From Pseudoscleropodium purum (Eukaryota > Streptophyta > Bryopsida > Hypnales > Brachytheciaceae), in the NCBI GenBank assembly GCA_963969395.1, contig OZ017805.1, positions 1,488,001 to 1,552,000 on the forward strand: a stretch of 64,000 nt of DNA, read 5' to 3'. Positions 1 to 12,565 of this stretch are shown one piece after another; within the stretch, counting starts at the first letter, position 1; the number at the start of each line of letters is the position of its first letter. The translations under genes were made by a program, and so were the position numbers. The notes under the pieces were generated by a model, which saw only the letters and a program-made list of their open reading frames with translations, did no database searches and was not told the DNA's origin.

Positions 1-309
1 GGAATTGTGTATAGTACTCAGTGAAGCCAAGAGTGCATACGCATGTGGAAATGTCTAGATGCTCTATAACTATACATGAGGACATTACAATCGAGGATAA
101 TAGTGGAAAAAATGGTAATTGCAGATGCTAAACAGTGGAGAAATCCATCAGGAAAATTCATAATAAAAGACTAAGAAGTAGTGAGGAGCATTTTCGGAAA
201 AGATTATTTGGAATTCACCCAATAGATTCATAGTATACAAGTGTCATGAGAAGACAAGGTTGACCAAAGAAAAATGTTTGCAAAATATAATTAAGAACCA
301 ACAACAAAT

Positions 310-931
310 CATTGGATGATCTCCCAATAAAAATGAAGAGAACCTCAAGTTTAGGTCAAGTAGTTGCAGCATCTCTTAGAATAGCTCGAAATGAATCACC
401 TTATGGAAGTAATGAAAAAAAAGTAGAGAGCTCAAAATTGGCATTGAGAGATCTTCCATTGGTAGATAATTTTAAGCTCAAATTGTATAAGAAGTGATCA
501 TCAGGATCTTTCCCAATATATGTGATAGGAAGTGGTTGTATTTTATAGAGAAATATTGAACTAGAGAACTTTGAATTGAAATGAAAGAACTAAATGACAT
601 TGTAAAGAATGTCGACATGGTCATATTTGTTGGAGACTATGAAAGGGTTTGGAAAACAGAAAATCATTGAGAAATCTTCCAATGAGTACTTGTACAAGAA
701 CTAATTACTTTAGTACTATAGGACAAGAAAAAATCATAAAAAGGACTAGTTTCTATGTGGCCATGTATAGGACAAATTCATTGGGAGAACTTTTGATGAA
801 TATTATAGAAGGATAGAGTTAAAAAAGAATTTAAATGTAAGAGGGAACAAAAGATCAATGGAAGAACTCGTGATGAAAACACAATAGAATGTTGACAAAG
901 AGGACATTGGACCATTGGGAGATAACTTGAT
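310..931. repeat. Cluster of element III palindromes
   Basis: Six imperfect copies of a roughly 20-bp palindrome begin at about 310, 442, 665, 779, 856 and 912. Each has arms of the type CATTGRGAGA and TCTYCCAATG; the copy at 442 reads CATTGAGAGATCTTCCATTG. They occupy a noncoding stretch upstream of a decayed reading frame that starts near 1021. The layout matches the other two palindrome families in this window, where sites sit between coding blocks. The copies differ from each other in the arms, so they are old or have been free to drift. Confidence 0.6.
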
Positions 932-1020
932 AAGTAATGGTTGTCATATTGAATCACTGAGATCAATCTAATATTCAAATGTGCATGACATTGCATAAAG
1001 ACAATATCTTGAAGGAATTC

Positions 1021-1905
1021 CCTCTAGACTTGTCACCTATTAGGTTGTCCAAGTTTTGCAACTCGTTGGTGCACATCTATCAATACAAGGGTGAGAACTT
1101 CCCAACAATGGTGTTTTGATGTAATTGAAAAGTGATAGTGTGGAGCTTTAAGTGCATAGACCAGCCAGATGGGGTTGTGATCATATGTCCAAAGTTGGCC
1201 TTTTGGGACAAGGGTCACATTATGACAAGCTTAGATATGTTGGAGTTTCAAGGCTTGGATAACTCCCTAGTCCTCATCATTGTTCAACATATGGTTTCTT
1301 AGATGCAGGAAACAAAGACATACGGGTTGATCTTGGACTATGCCACTCTAGATCTTGAAATGTGCAAGACCATCACTTAGAAAGGGATGCTATACAAACC
1401 TAATAGTTCCCACTTTTGGATCTTCCAAAAGATGAAGAATGAATGGGACATAATTGAGAATAACTGTCGCTAGCCAAATCTTTCTACCATAGCAACTACA
1501 ACAACAATTCCAAAGCCATTTCCTAAAAAGAAGGGAAAGAAGCAGAAAGCCATTGCGAGAGCACTAGGAGATGAAGTGGTCGAGGAACCCAAGGCCAAGG
1601 GCAAAAGTAGGAAGAAAAGCAAGATTGTTCCACTAACCATTCACTGCACTATGAATATGATGGATATGAAAGTCGGGAAGTTGTAGCCTACAGATATCAA
1701 AAAAATTTAGAAGTTGTAAAACTAGGTATTTCAGCTAATGTACAAATGGGACAAGAAGCCACTAGCTAATGCAAAAGGTGAACTCTTACAAGTGTACTAC
1801 AAGTTTTTGCTTAAGCCTCTTGCTGATGTACTTATGCATAGAGGGACTGAGCCTACATGGCTCTCAAGAATTAAGAATTAGATTTTTGTTGATAGCAACT
1901 ATCAT
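1021..1905 (+). pseudogene. Decayed coding block of element III, lysine-rich
   Basis: One plus-strand frame can be followed from about 1021 to 1905 through roughly ten stop codons. The translation is protein-like: a mixed alpha/beta stretch is followed at about 1500-1640 by a strongly basic segment (KKKGKKQKAIARA, then KAKGKSRKKSK). After it comes a segment with several stops and then a readable stretch ending near LMHRGTEPTWLSRI. I do not recognise the family with certainty. The order of a variable N-terminal part followed by a Lys-rich linker resembles the start of the ParB-like gene at 51981, and the palindromes on both sides support the comparison. No intact product is possible. Confidence 0.45.
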
Positions 1906-2598
1906 TCAAAAAACCAATCACTAGAAGAAACCCATGTCTAAGTTGATGGATTTTTCTAGATATTTAATGCAACAAGCCATATTTTTATGTCAACAAATAT
2001 GTCCATTGTAACATGAAGATGTAACAATGGACATAATTGTTGACATAAAAATTCAACTCGTTGCATTGGATGTCTAGAAAAATTTATCAACTTAGGCACA
2101 AAAAAATGCAAAAAAATGTAAGCTCTTTCTAGTGGATAAATTAGCATTCTTTCCTTGAAGAGAAGACCATACAAACAATGTGGTGGCCTTCTAGGACTTA
2201 TATTCCAAGAAGGAAAGTTTAGCTGCCAAATTGCACTACTATATTATTGGTGGACAAGACATTGTACAAGTATACTAGGAATTGGTTAAGAAAGGATATA
2301 TCTTAGAGGCTGATAAGGTAGAGGCATCACATTCAACATCATTCCTTTATAGGCACCATCTAATACCAAGAAGAATGAAATTATGCACCTTACGAAAGTG
2401 CTTAACCAAAACGTTATTGGTCAGCAGAAAGAGCAAAGCTTCACATAGTAGCTTGTGCATGCTTCAATAAAATTTAAGGACATAGGCATCTGAATGCCAT
2501 CATATAGAGGTTGATTGCACTCAATAGCATACAATGTAAGTTCAACTAACCAAATGTTTAAGTGTTTCTTCTATTTGTTTTTTTTCTATACGCAAAGT

Positions 2599-2693
2599 CA
2601 TTGAGAGATCTCTCAATGTATACACTATCAAGGTATCTTCCAATGTCCATAGACATTCAATAACCTTCCTACTTAATGGGAGGTATCCTAATG
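2599..2693. repeat. Perfect and imperfect element III palindromes between coding blocks
   Basis: A perfect 20-bp palindrome, CATTGAGAGATCTCTCAATG, lies at 2599-2618. A half-site follows near 2636-2645, and a diverged copy (TAATGGGAGGTATCCTAATG) lies at 2674-2693. They fall between two readable coding blocks (1021-1905 and 2824-3089), where an intron is expected. Confidence 0.65.
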
Positions 2694-2823
2694 TTTAGGA
2701 GATATCCAAATGATCATTGAATTCATTAACTACTGAGAATGCACAATACCTTCACAATTCACAGTGTCAGCGTTTATATGCAGAAATTCTACCCAATCAT
2801 GTCCATAATCTTTAGTGGATTTA

Positions 2824-3089
2824 GGAATCCGAACAACCTGGATTTGAAAATTCCACTCTTGTTCATAGAGAAGGACAAAGATGTGTATCACTAGATCGAG
2901 ATTGATAAGGACTTTCTCAACATCAAGCTTCCTGATGATAATGAACCAACATCAAAGGGTTGACAAAAACCATTGTCTTATACTAACTTCATGCCCCTAG
3001 ATGGACTTTGTTATGTGGACTTAAACTACTTGGCGGGCCTAGTAGAGAAGGGAATTGTATATATAAAGAAGACAATTTTCAATGTTGAT
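2824..3089 (+). pseudogene. Second coding block of element III, truncated by an insertion
   Basis: A plus-strand frame reads through two stops from about 2824. It gives a plausible protein containing IEIDKDFLNIKLPDDNEP and, later, GLCYVDLNYLAGLVEKG. It stops abruptly where the 3.5-kb TGT...ACA repeat begins at 3090. The segment IEIDKDF is weakly like FEIDIDKFI just ahead of the ParB-like core of element II, but this similarity is short and could be chance. I therefore treat it as a fragment of the same kind of gene only on context. Confidence 0.4.
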
Positions 3090-6000
3090 TGTAGAAGCAT
3101 GGAAACTCAAACCGGATAAAGTTAGTCTAGAATAAGGTTAGATAAACTTACAATTTTTATATTTGGGAACTCCTAGAGATTTTTGCTACACTATGATTAC
3201 AATAGAAATAGTCAGTTTCTGAATTGCTAAAACCGTTAGTAATGGTACGGAAACAAATCCGATACAAATCCAAAATTCGGAAAAGTACTAGATTCCCCAA
3301 ACCTACATTCTAGACCTCCAATCAATGAAACTAGAAGACTGTTAGGGGAACGATCACCTACCCGTTCTCCACCGGGAATTGTTGGCCACGTGCTAGGTAC
3401 TTAAACCCACCACCACTTCTTTTTCTCTCCCTTTCAGTTTGCTGAACTTTGTAAACGTATAGCTGAGAGAAAGAGTGGTGAGTTAGCAACCGAGATAGAA
3501 AGAAGACGGAAAGATCAATACCGTGTAAAGGTAAACCAGATTAGGTTATCGACTATCGGTGATTCATGGCGGTAGCCGGCGATTCGGTTGCGTGAAAGTC
3601 TGGGGTTGCAGCTTCTATGGTTTGTCCGGTTATTCCTTCCGATCCGTCCCATCGAATGCAGTTAGAGGAGGACCTCATATGTATCGAGTGTGTCAAATTG
3701 TTAGATAGGCTGTGGAGCATGAAGAATGAGGAGATGATCGAGGAATTCATTTACGGAGTTCCAAATTAGTACGAGTTGATAGTGAAAGGTCGACTAGTAG
3801 CTTGGACGGAAGACATCTAGGTGGATGTCTATTTGTTTAAAAAGAATGGACTTGAACTAGTCGAAAGAGCGCATAAGTACATAATCGGAAATTCCGAAGT
3901 CAGGCCCACTCAAAAGGAAGGTTTTGCTATTAGTGACTATAAGAACAAGAGACATAGACAAGTATTGAACTTTTTGATTTTGATCTTATATCCGGAAAAG
4001 CCTACCCAGGTTACAATCACGATGGCTATTACCATTTGGGGGGCTTTGGAAGACCGGATTGTCCATTGGGGGAGAGTGATTCAAGGGGTAGTGGGCAAAC
4101 TAGCAGAGCATGTAGGCCGAGCGAAACACAACTCTATCATGCCATATCTTTTCCACCTCTATCACCACAAGGAAGTCTTGAGTGAAGAAAAGACGATTCA
4201 GTACAACACCAATGTCAAAATCTTGAAGTGTGGCCTTACAAATGAGCTAGAGAAAGAGGAGAAGGAATCCGAAGAAGAAGGACAACCGGAAGAGAAAGAA
4301 GTAGTGGACTAGAAACGAAGGAAGTCCATAGATCTGGCGGCACGGGGGAAGACACCAACATCAGAATGGAAGGAACTGATACTAAATCCGGAACACCTCC
4401 AACAGCTCAAGTTCTTTAAAGCCGGAATCTAGTGGATGTAGTAGGCCAAACAAATGTATGGCGACCTGGAGGATCACATGCTTTTTATTGCAAACAAACT
4501 CAAGGTAGAGTCGGACCAAATTTTAGAGGAGATTCGAAAACGCCCAAATCCGAAGGAGTTTTGACAGAAGGAAGAACAGATCTAGAAGTTAGAGGAGGAA
4601 AAGGATAGCTTCTAGACCCAACTCGAGTGGACGGAGGGGGAGCTGAATGTAATGAGACAGAAGGAGACGGAGGCTCTTTGATTCATCCACGACCTCAAGG
4701 AACTCATCATGGTTCCGGAGCATACGGTGATCCAAGTTGATTTCTTTTCTACCTAGTTAGAGAAAAAAGGGCACGTGACTGGATCCAAGATGGTAAAGAT
4801 ATTGGTCAACTTTGAAGTCCGGATGGAGATTGTTTTGAAAGACATGCGGAAGTTGTTGGGATACTTGGATCTAGAATGGGCAATGGATTTAGAAGGGTTC
4901 TTGGAAGTCCCTAGGAGCATATATTCCGAGATACTCCGGTATAACAGACTCTGATCTGGCAGGCTTCTAGTAGTCCGATTTAGCCACAATCGGAAGGGCT
5001 GAAGTCTATCCTCATCTAGCTACAGGTCCATCAAGTAGTCAAGCGCAGACTTTAGCAAGACCAGCAATACCCAAGTCGGAGAAAGGGACAAGTGAGAAGT
5101 TTGTTCTGGTAGAACAAGCTCTTTCCGTCCTGATTTTCCCACCACTTGGAAAAGTCACGACCGAAAAGTTTATGGTACTCGAATTGATGGTTCGTAGCAA
5201 CCTTGTTGCACGGATTGGAGTAATGACAAATCCAACTTGATCTCATCTGCAAGATTTCTCTCATATGCAGTAGTCGACGCTGAAACAAGATTGTGTTGAG
5301 ATCAAATTAAATGAATTACTACAAGCCAAGGATCTGGAGATTTAGGAGATTGAGGAGTCGGAAGACGAGGTGTTGAAGTCTGGATTTGAGGAAGAGACGG
5401 AATCGGAAAACTCGCCTCCCACGGTTTCACAGAAGCCCCAAACTCAGTCATTAGTGAAGAATACACCAGTAAAGGCTTCGTTGAAAACTCTGGGCAGTCA
5501 AAGCGGGAGGAACTCCAAGAAGACACAACATGGTAGATAGAACACATGTAGTTAGGTAGAATTTTCATCCAGAACGGGATTTCCAAATATGGGTCTGAGT
5601 TCTAGATCGTTTTAGGGGTTCTAATTTTGTAGGGTTAGTTGGGCTGCGAACGTTTTGAATATCCCGGGTTATTCACTAGTTGATTGCCTTGATTTCTGGG
5701 GTGCCTTTTTGGCTTTTTAGGCGCTGACTTTGGTTTTGATTTTGGTTTTTAAGGGTGGGCAAGTTTGTTGCCCTCTCATTCCATTCTAGTAGTTATTTTT
5801 TTGTATTCCATTCCCTTCTTTAATTGGAATCTTTTGGTGAACATTCTAGCTCCAACCATGTATCTGGATTGTGTTGGTTTGTTGTTTTGAGTGTTGAGAT
5901 GTGAGAAGGATGGATGAGGAGGAATCCGGATTTCAAATAGCTTGGTCGGACTAAGGGAATACTATTGTAATGATGTTAGATACGAGACGAGGAAACTGCG

Positions 6001-6660
6001 TGTGGTGCCTTTGAACTACCAGAACAGTAATCCAGTTTTTAGTAAAGAGTGGTGTGAGTGTAGATCTAGAATTTGAAACAATTTTGTACGGAGATTAGGG
6101 ATCGATAGAGGAAACTCCCACTCACCGAAAAGTCTGCCAACCTTAGGATCTGTCATACACCTAGAAAGATTACCTCCTTGTCAATTCCGAGCGTTTGAGA
6201 TCTATCGTTGTAGTAAAGAGGAGTGAATGCAGTCTTGAGTGATCTACATTCTGGATCGGCCATCCAAGATGTTGTGAGGATCCCAATCTACTTTTTGTAC
6301 TACAACACTTTGAGTACTTGGGTGTTTTTTGTTTGTTTGTTTGTTTTTATTTGTATAGCGAATAAACAAGAGTGGTGAAGTTCCTACCCCTCGAAAGATC
6401 AATAGCGGACCCTCTGATGGTAAAACAAAGGAATTGAAACTAGTTTGTTATGAGGCAAAACCAGAAAACCAAGTGATTCCGGATCCGAATAGTAGTGATT
6501 CCGGAAAAGAGAGTGAAAGACAGTAGTTGGTAGAAGAGGAAACAATCAACCGAATATTGGAGTTTGGAAAGGCATCTGGAATTCCCTAGGACGATAATTC
6601 GTGTCATCTTACCACATTTTTGTGTGTAAAGATACTTACACCTAGACTATGCATGCAACA
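3090..6660 (+). mobile_element. 3.5-kb TGT...ACA repeat, copy 1
   Basis: This 3571-bp block is a diverged full-length counterpart of 27477-30996, which lies in the opposite orientation. Copy 1 begins TGTAGAAGCATGG and ends ATGCATGCAACA. Copy 2, read in the same sense, begins TGTGAAAGCACAG and ends ACGTACAACA. Homology stops at these points on both sides. The two ends of the element do not resemble each other beyond TGT/ACA, so long terminal repeats are not seen. Copy 1 has no visible target duplication (left flank ends TTGAT, right flank starts TAGTC). Inside is a long coiled-coil coding relic on the plus strand. No reverse transcriptase, integrase or transposase motif was found, so this is a non-autonomous element of unknown class. 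Confidence 0.75.
3661..5545 (+). pseudogene. Coiled-coil protein carried by the 3.5-kb repeat, decayed
   Basis: The best-preserved open part is 3811-4312, with phrases such as AHKYIIGNSEVRPTQKEGF and YLFHLYHHKEVLS, ending in an acidic Glu/Lys-rich tail. Further readable stretches with stops continue to about 5545. They include heptad-like segments (KLEEEKDSF, NVMRQKETEALRFIHDLKEL) and a C-terminal part (QDCVEIKLNELLQAKDLEI). The same protein, in the same order, is encoded by the minus strand of copy 2, where the C-terminal part is open for 180 codons. Shared order and preserved residues show that it was once a real gene. I recognise no catalytic domain; a structural, gag-like or regulatory role are equally possible. 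Copy 1 carries about a dozen stops. Confidence 0.55.
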
Positions 6661-7110
6661 TAGTCCACATTGCCCTAGTGCTCAAACATCGACAACAATG
6701 GCTGTGCTCTCACCATTAGTTGCCACTTGTTGAATTGCTCCTCCATCAACTCTTGCACCATGGCTTCATCTCTCAAGTTCCAAAGTAGTTGGAGAAGCCC
6801 CTAACATCTGATCCGACATAGGTTTGCCTCCAAGTGCGCCCTTTCTTCTTTAAGAATGCCCAGAACTACCAATTGGATAGTAACAAGATGTGGTTCCTCC
6901 TCCATCTCCATCTTCACCATCTCTCCCGCTTCACTCGAGGCTACCTCACCACCTTTCCACTTCCTCATGTCCAGAAACATCCAAATACCTCACAACAATC
7001 CACTCAAAAAGGAACTCTTCTATCTATTTTTGCTTTTAGAAATCGGAACTCAAAAATCTTCAAGCTCTTTATCTCCTCAACAAAAAAACATAACCACAAA
7101 GCTTAGAGTG
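6661..7110 (-). pseudogene. Possible decayed coding stretch, unknown
   Basis: The minus strand of this interval can be read with a few stops as a Glu/Met/Leu-rich, possibly coiled-coil peptide (for example DEAMVQELMEEQFNKWQL). The plus strand has two overlapping open frames of 85-90 codons rich in Ser, His, Leu and Pro, which look like shadows of the minus-strand frame. No homologue elsewhere in the window was found, so this is a weak call. Confidence 0.2.
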
Positions 7111-7113
7111 TAG

Positions 7114-8632
7114 CCGGATATAGAAACAAGTGAGACAAAGAAGGAGAATGACCTTACTTTCTCTTTTTGGATTTCCAATTCCTACGGTTGTTAGACATGA
7201 CCATTGTACCATTTCAACGGAACTTTTGCCCATTAAATGCTCTACCTATTCTTTCGCTTGCATTCATTAGCATATGGATGAATTCCAAATCCGGTTTCAA
7301 TACTATCAAAATTCTTTAAATTATTTTGGCTAAGTATCTAGATTCCAATTCTGGTCAAGGTAGAAAACACACTTTCCTCCTTAACCATTTTATCTCACTA
7401 AGGGATTCTATGGTTTACTAATCCATATTACTAGTGACTTCCTTGTTTCTAACCCTAAAAATTAAAAATATATACTAGTAATGACCTTTGTACTTCAAAT
7501 TCCAATTGAAATAATACCATTCTAATTTTATGGATTCCCACATCTCCAAGGGTAAAATTGAGGCAATAAGAAGTCAATCCTCCTTGGCCAACTATTGGGT
7601 CATTGGATCATTTAGGTGGAATGGGACAGAGTTGCTCAATTCTTTTTTTCAACAATTATTTAGAACTTAGGATACATGTAGAATATAAAATTTTCAAGCA
7701 ACAAATAGTCAAATTATAAAATAGATGGCTTTTACTTATACTTCAATTATTTAATACCTCTGAATTCATTCATTTCATTGAAATGACTTCATAGTATTCT
7801 CTTGACTCATTTGTTCCTTCATTTTTTTTAATGCAATCATATAGTCTTGCTTCTTCTTTAAAAAAATAAAAATAAAAATTAGTGGAATGACTTGAGGTAG
7901 ACAAGCATGAAGCAAAAGGACCAATTCAATGAATTCACCCCTTTAATAAAATGACAATGAGAGGTTGGGAGTAGAGCGGATTTAGTCTTCTAGGGGCTTT
8001 TTTGCATAATGGTACCTACAATTACATTATGGCTTTCAAACATCATACGCCTCCAATCTATTTCATGCTAAATCTTTAATTCACAATTAGACATACATGA
8101 CATCTCTTTTAGTCCTTTAGTTTTTTTCCATTTTCATATCAATCACAAAGTTCACTAAACATTTTATATTTTCTATATGTACATTCACATTTCCATATTC
8201 ATTTTTCAACATCTTTGACCACACATGCCAAACTACATAATTTAAAACAAGAACTTGTGAAATCAACAACTATCAATTGAAAAAAGTGCATTTTTGTAAT
8301 CTCAAGGTTTTGAGACTTTCATCCAAGTATAGAATGACAAATGACATTGAGCCTTCAGAGCACTCTACAATTGTTTAATCATCATCAATTAAAATATGCT
8401 CACTAATGACAAACACACATGAAATTGGAATTACATGGACATTCATTGGTGTTAAAATTGATGCACATAAGTTTGTATATACAATGCAACTACATAATCT
8501 GTGCACGTAATACTATATGTTTTTGCCTCTAAAGATATTACATACTCCTATACTTATATATTATATTGTAAAAGTTCAATATCATTGGTAGAAGTGTTCA
8601 TCCGGTATAGGCCAATTGTATGCATAAGTAAA
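7114..8632. other. AT-rich spacer without recognised genes
   Basis: No reading frame with protein-like composition, no clear repeat unit and no terminal structure was seen. The interval is AT-rich with scattered homopolymer runs. Confidence 0.6.
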
Positions 8633-10085
8633 CTACAAAGTTACTTGTGCCAAACTACTACGACCATCGAGACCATCTATGCAAAGTTGTTTTAAATATG
8701 CTTGAAACACTCATCCCAAATCCTTATGGTCATATCATGCATTTGAATTGCTTCCACGACCTTGTAAATTATAGCAAGCCTCTGACATGCATTCCCCATT
8801 GATCTTCTGAGCTAGTTGACCAATGGCAAACTCCTCAAATACCTTAGAAAGGATAGGTACATTCTCCACATCTTCATCTTTTTTATACACATATAATCTC
8901 CAAATCCACCTACCACCTCCTCCTCAAAGCTTCATCCTGGTCATTTGTGTATGTGAATGTATACAATGGCTTTATGAAGGCGTTACTAACCATAGTCATC
9001 CCCCAATTGCAAACTCCAATGTAAACTTGAGATTCATCTTCGGAAAAATGAAACATGATGTTCGTAAAAATGTAATTGTAAAGATGTCCAATACTGTGCA
9101 TTGCATTCATGATATGTAGCAATGCCCAAGCAAGCTTTGTACACTTCACTCTCCAACACTTCAGACATTGAGCAACAAGGACCTCTTCATCTATAATCTC
9201 GGGGTCATATGCCACTCAAATGTATATGTTGTTTGAATAATCATTATCCACTCTCAACATTCCATGCAATGTACTGCCATTCTACCAAAACATATATCCT
9301 TCATTTTCCATTGCATGGACTACCAAAAAGTGTATCACTCCATTGTGCAGAATCTACACAACCATTGACTCGATATCGTATTCTATCTTTACAAGTTTAG
9401 GTCATCAACCTTCTTGAAGAGACGTCTTTGCTATAAATTCCCAAAATGCCTGAATCTCGGTGCATCCTTCAATTTGTACCCTCCAAATCGTTGCATAGCC
9501 ACCTCGCATGATTTTGTTATCTACATTAAGCACCCTCGTTTCTGAAACCACTATTAGATGGCGATATGTCTTTTCCACTTGTGCAACCCTGTTCGCACTC
9601 TTCCACCAACTCACTGACCCCTCTCTTTTCCGTTTGTTAGCAAATGGTTTACATCTCATTATAAACATGTCTTCTTTCATAATGACATGCTCAAACATCT
9701 CATCATTTGCATGGTGCACCTTCCCAAATTATTGTATAATTACCTTGGCATTCCATTGTAAATCATAGACTTGTTTATCCAACCAAGTTAGAAAATTCAC
9801 CTTCTCCATTTCAGAATACCACTATTGCACATTTAAGGCCTCCAACATCCTGTCCTTCATATCTCCTTTGAATTTTTCAATGCACTCCATTTCATATTAA
9901 ACATATTTAGTATCAAAAGATATTGTAGTTTTTGTCTCATAAAATGCAACAGTGCATTTTATCAAGAACTTTTTGCAACTTTCAAAGGGATAATCCATAG
10001 TGGATTGAATAGGGGGCACTATTATTCTTCCCCTCATAGCTTTCTTCGACCTTGGCATCTCGATAAATGTCATAATTCTTGCCAA
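8633..10085 (-). pseudogene. Protein-kinase-like gene, copy 1, decayed
   Basis: The minus strand encodes, in pieces, the same protein as the better copy at 62099-63527. In order from the N terminus: a helical region (about 10085-9740), a stretch with SVSWWKSANRV and MRGGYATI, where the second is the equivalent of a glycine-rich loop (9719-9405), then a kinase C-lobe (9215-8910) with GVCNWGM. The C-terminal tail can be followed to a TAG at 8633-8635. The catalytic loop, HNDLSPDN in the other copy, reads YNYIFTN here, so the catalytic Asp is gone. Several stops and at least one frameshift separate the pieces. It is a pseudogene. Its 5' end faces a CpG-rich block at 10200-10545, as in the other copy. 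Confidence 0.7.
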
Positions 10086-10199
10086 AAAAAATTAACAAGA
10101 ATTTTCTCTAATAATGCACCCTTACCATCCCGAAGAGAGGAGCCAATGGAAGGGCGAACCACCAAGCTCTCTGCTCTCTCTTGCAAACAATGAAGCAAA

Positions 10200-10545
10200 G
10201 GGAAAGATAAAAGTGTAGTGCAAACGGTCAATCCACCCTTATATATGAGGGAGACGGCCTCCTCGTCTGCCTCATTTGGGCTGTCAAATCGAGTGGACCC
10301 TAAAAGCGCCCATTTGATTAGGCGAACCTTAAGAGCGTCAACTTGATCGGATGGTTCCGAAGAGGCGGACGATTAGTTGTCCTCCGAATTAGACATTGTC
10401 GACGAGGCAAACAAGGAAACCGTTCGATTTGGAAAACGGTCAATCGTACGCCTCGTCAAGACCATCCAATTGGGCGGATGCTCTTAGCTCCAGACCAATT
10501 GGACGGTCCCAATGAGGAAGACAACCTCCCCATCCACGTCATTTA
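10200..10545. repeat. CpG-rich block upstream of kinase-like copy 1
   Basis: A GC-rich island in AT-rich surroundings, with repeated short words such as GCGGACGA, GGGCGGATG, CCTCGTC and GGACGGTCC. It resembles a diverged version of the CGTCCGCC-type repeats at 61419-61905 and in the hAT ends. It lies immediately 5' of the minus-strand kinase-like gene, so it is probably that element's 5' region or promoter. Confidence 0.5.
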
Positions 10546-10559
10546 AGCCGTCTGATGAT

Positions 10560-11745
10560 TTTGATTTCATACTTATTTGTGTTAAGTAATTGAATTCAAA
10601 ATGCACCCACAAAATTTATGAAAAAAAGCATTCACTTCTCACGCATTCAAATATTTCTAAGTATAGCCTAAAAACCTTAACCCATCAAGGTCTAACAATG
10701 TTTTTACAATGGAGGTTTCCAATGAATTGTACCACTTTGAATCTTTGATATTTTTTTGCACATGGATGTGCTTAAGATTTTTAATTTTAGCTGTAGAGAG
10801 GTGAAGAGTACTTTGTCTATTATGCATAAAATTAATTGTGAAAAATATTGACCATTGGATTTGTAGATTATAACAATTTTAGATGATCAACTCTTTAGGA
10901 AGAAAACACAACTTTTGGAGAAAAAAAATTGTAAGAAGATGAATTATGCTTTTTTTCCCTCCAAAAAAATTGTAATAGAATCTAAACCAAATTTAGTATT
11001 TTTTTATATAAAAAATTCTCCCAAATTTTTAAACATTTTCAAACAAAAGACGTAGAGAGCCAAAATTGACCAAATTGGATCCTACAAAATTAAAAAATGT
11101 TTATATATGCATCATTTTTGAAATTTAACAATTGATATCATTAGCGTATTGTTTGGAACATTTCCAAAAAATTTGGAATCATTCTATTTATTTTTGTATT
11201 CTTAATCACACTAGATTGAATTTTGTATTTTTAAAGTTGCTAAAAATAGAAATTTGAATTCTTTTTCTCTAGATCTAGTTTTTAGTGAAAATTAAAGACT
11301 AGAAATGTCCAAAAAAATATTTTTTTCCATCCCTACTATTTCTTTCATTGTAAACAAATTATGCTTGCTTCCTTTTTCTATTAGACTTCATTTCCTAAAT
11401 AAATTTTTAAATACTTCCTACATTGAAATTTTGAAAATTAGAGAATGAATCAAGTATGTCAACTTGTTATTCTACAAGTCCCTAGCTTACAAAATATTGA
11501 GATTTGTTTCACCCTATTGGAAATTTGCCATTGAAAATTTTAAAAGGACACATTGTATCGCCATAGTCCTTGAGGGGTTAAAGGTGGGTTTAGGATTGAA
11601 GAAAAAAACAAAATTGTCAAAGCTTTTATATGGAATTGAATCACAAGAATTCCAATGGTGACACCATGACATTATTGTAGCAAATAAATTAAATTCTATC
11701 TAACAAATATTTTGAAGAAATTGTAAAAAATTTTAGTAAACAATA

Positions 11746-11827
<82 letters not shown>

Positions 11828-12540
11828 ATAGAAGAACCATTGCATGAAAAAAAGTAACATAAAACATGACAACTGAGCCCAAAGGCTAGACAATGAAGAC
11901 AAATTAGTACAAATCCAAAAAATAAAATTGTTATATATTCAAGAACTCAAGATGCTTACTTGCTTACATAATTACATTGCTCAAAAAAGTGAAAAACTAA
12001 GATTGTCTACATCTTTCTCATTATTGGTTCAAATTGAATGAAACAAAGCTTCACATGTAGATAGAAATATAATTATTGATTCCGAGCCAATTTTTTTTCA
12101 TTATTTTCACTTTTTTGTGATTTTTTTGTGCAACAAGCCAAGGTGCCAAACTACATTTTCACTTGTGCCATAACTTATGTTCTTAGGCATCATTAAAAAT
12201 AAATATTACATATTCACAAATTCACAAAGGGCTTGCAGAAATAGCCAAGCTCAAAAAATCTACCCCAAACAAAATGAAAATTCAAAATTGAGATAATGAA
12301 AACTTGCACAAATCCAAATTGTCTCCATAGTCTTAAGGAAACAAATGGTCCTTCATGAATTAAACAATTAACTCGTATAGTTGTAGGATATCACCTTTAT
12401 AATTAGTCAATTATCTTATATACATTTTTATAGTCTAAATTTTGCCTATTTCTCAAAACCTAGGACTATAGTATAGAGGTTCCAAATCTGAAGGGAATGG
12501 TCAAATAGTCCAATGTTTTGTAGCTAGAAGTCACTTGTAA
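10560..12540 (+). repeat. AT-rich noncoding repeat, copy 1
   Basis: Several stretches align by eye with 36350-37340 and 39480-40300. One example is a region reading ...CCCTAGCTTACAAAATATT... here and ...CCCTAGTTTATAAAATATT... near 40190. Another is CAAAGCTTCACATGTAGATA here (near 12043) against CAAAGCTTCACATTTAGATA near 36940. It has no coding capacity that I can see. In copies 1 and 2 it follows directly on the CpG-rich block at the 5' end of a minus-strand cargo gene. Confidence 0.5.
11751..11825. repeat. Compound microsatellite (TA)n(GA)n
   Basis: An uninterrupted TA run (about 11751-11775) passes directly into an uninterrupted GA run (about 11776-11825). Confidence 0.95.
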
Positions 12541-12565
12541 GTCAAATTGATATGGGATTTGCGCA

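Noticed and set aside
3090..6660. LTR retrotransposon with the ends as LTRs
   Set aside because: The first and last 600 bp do not resemble each other and no pol motif was found.
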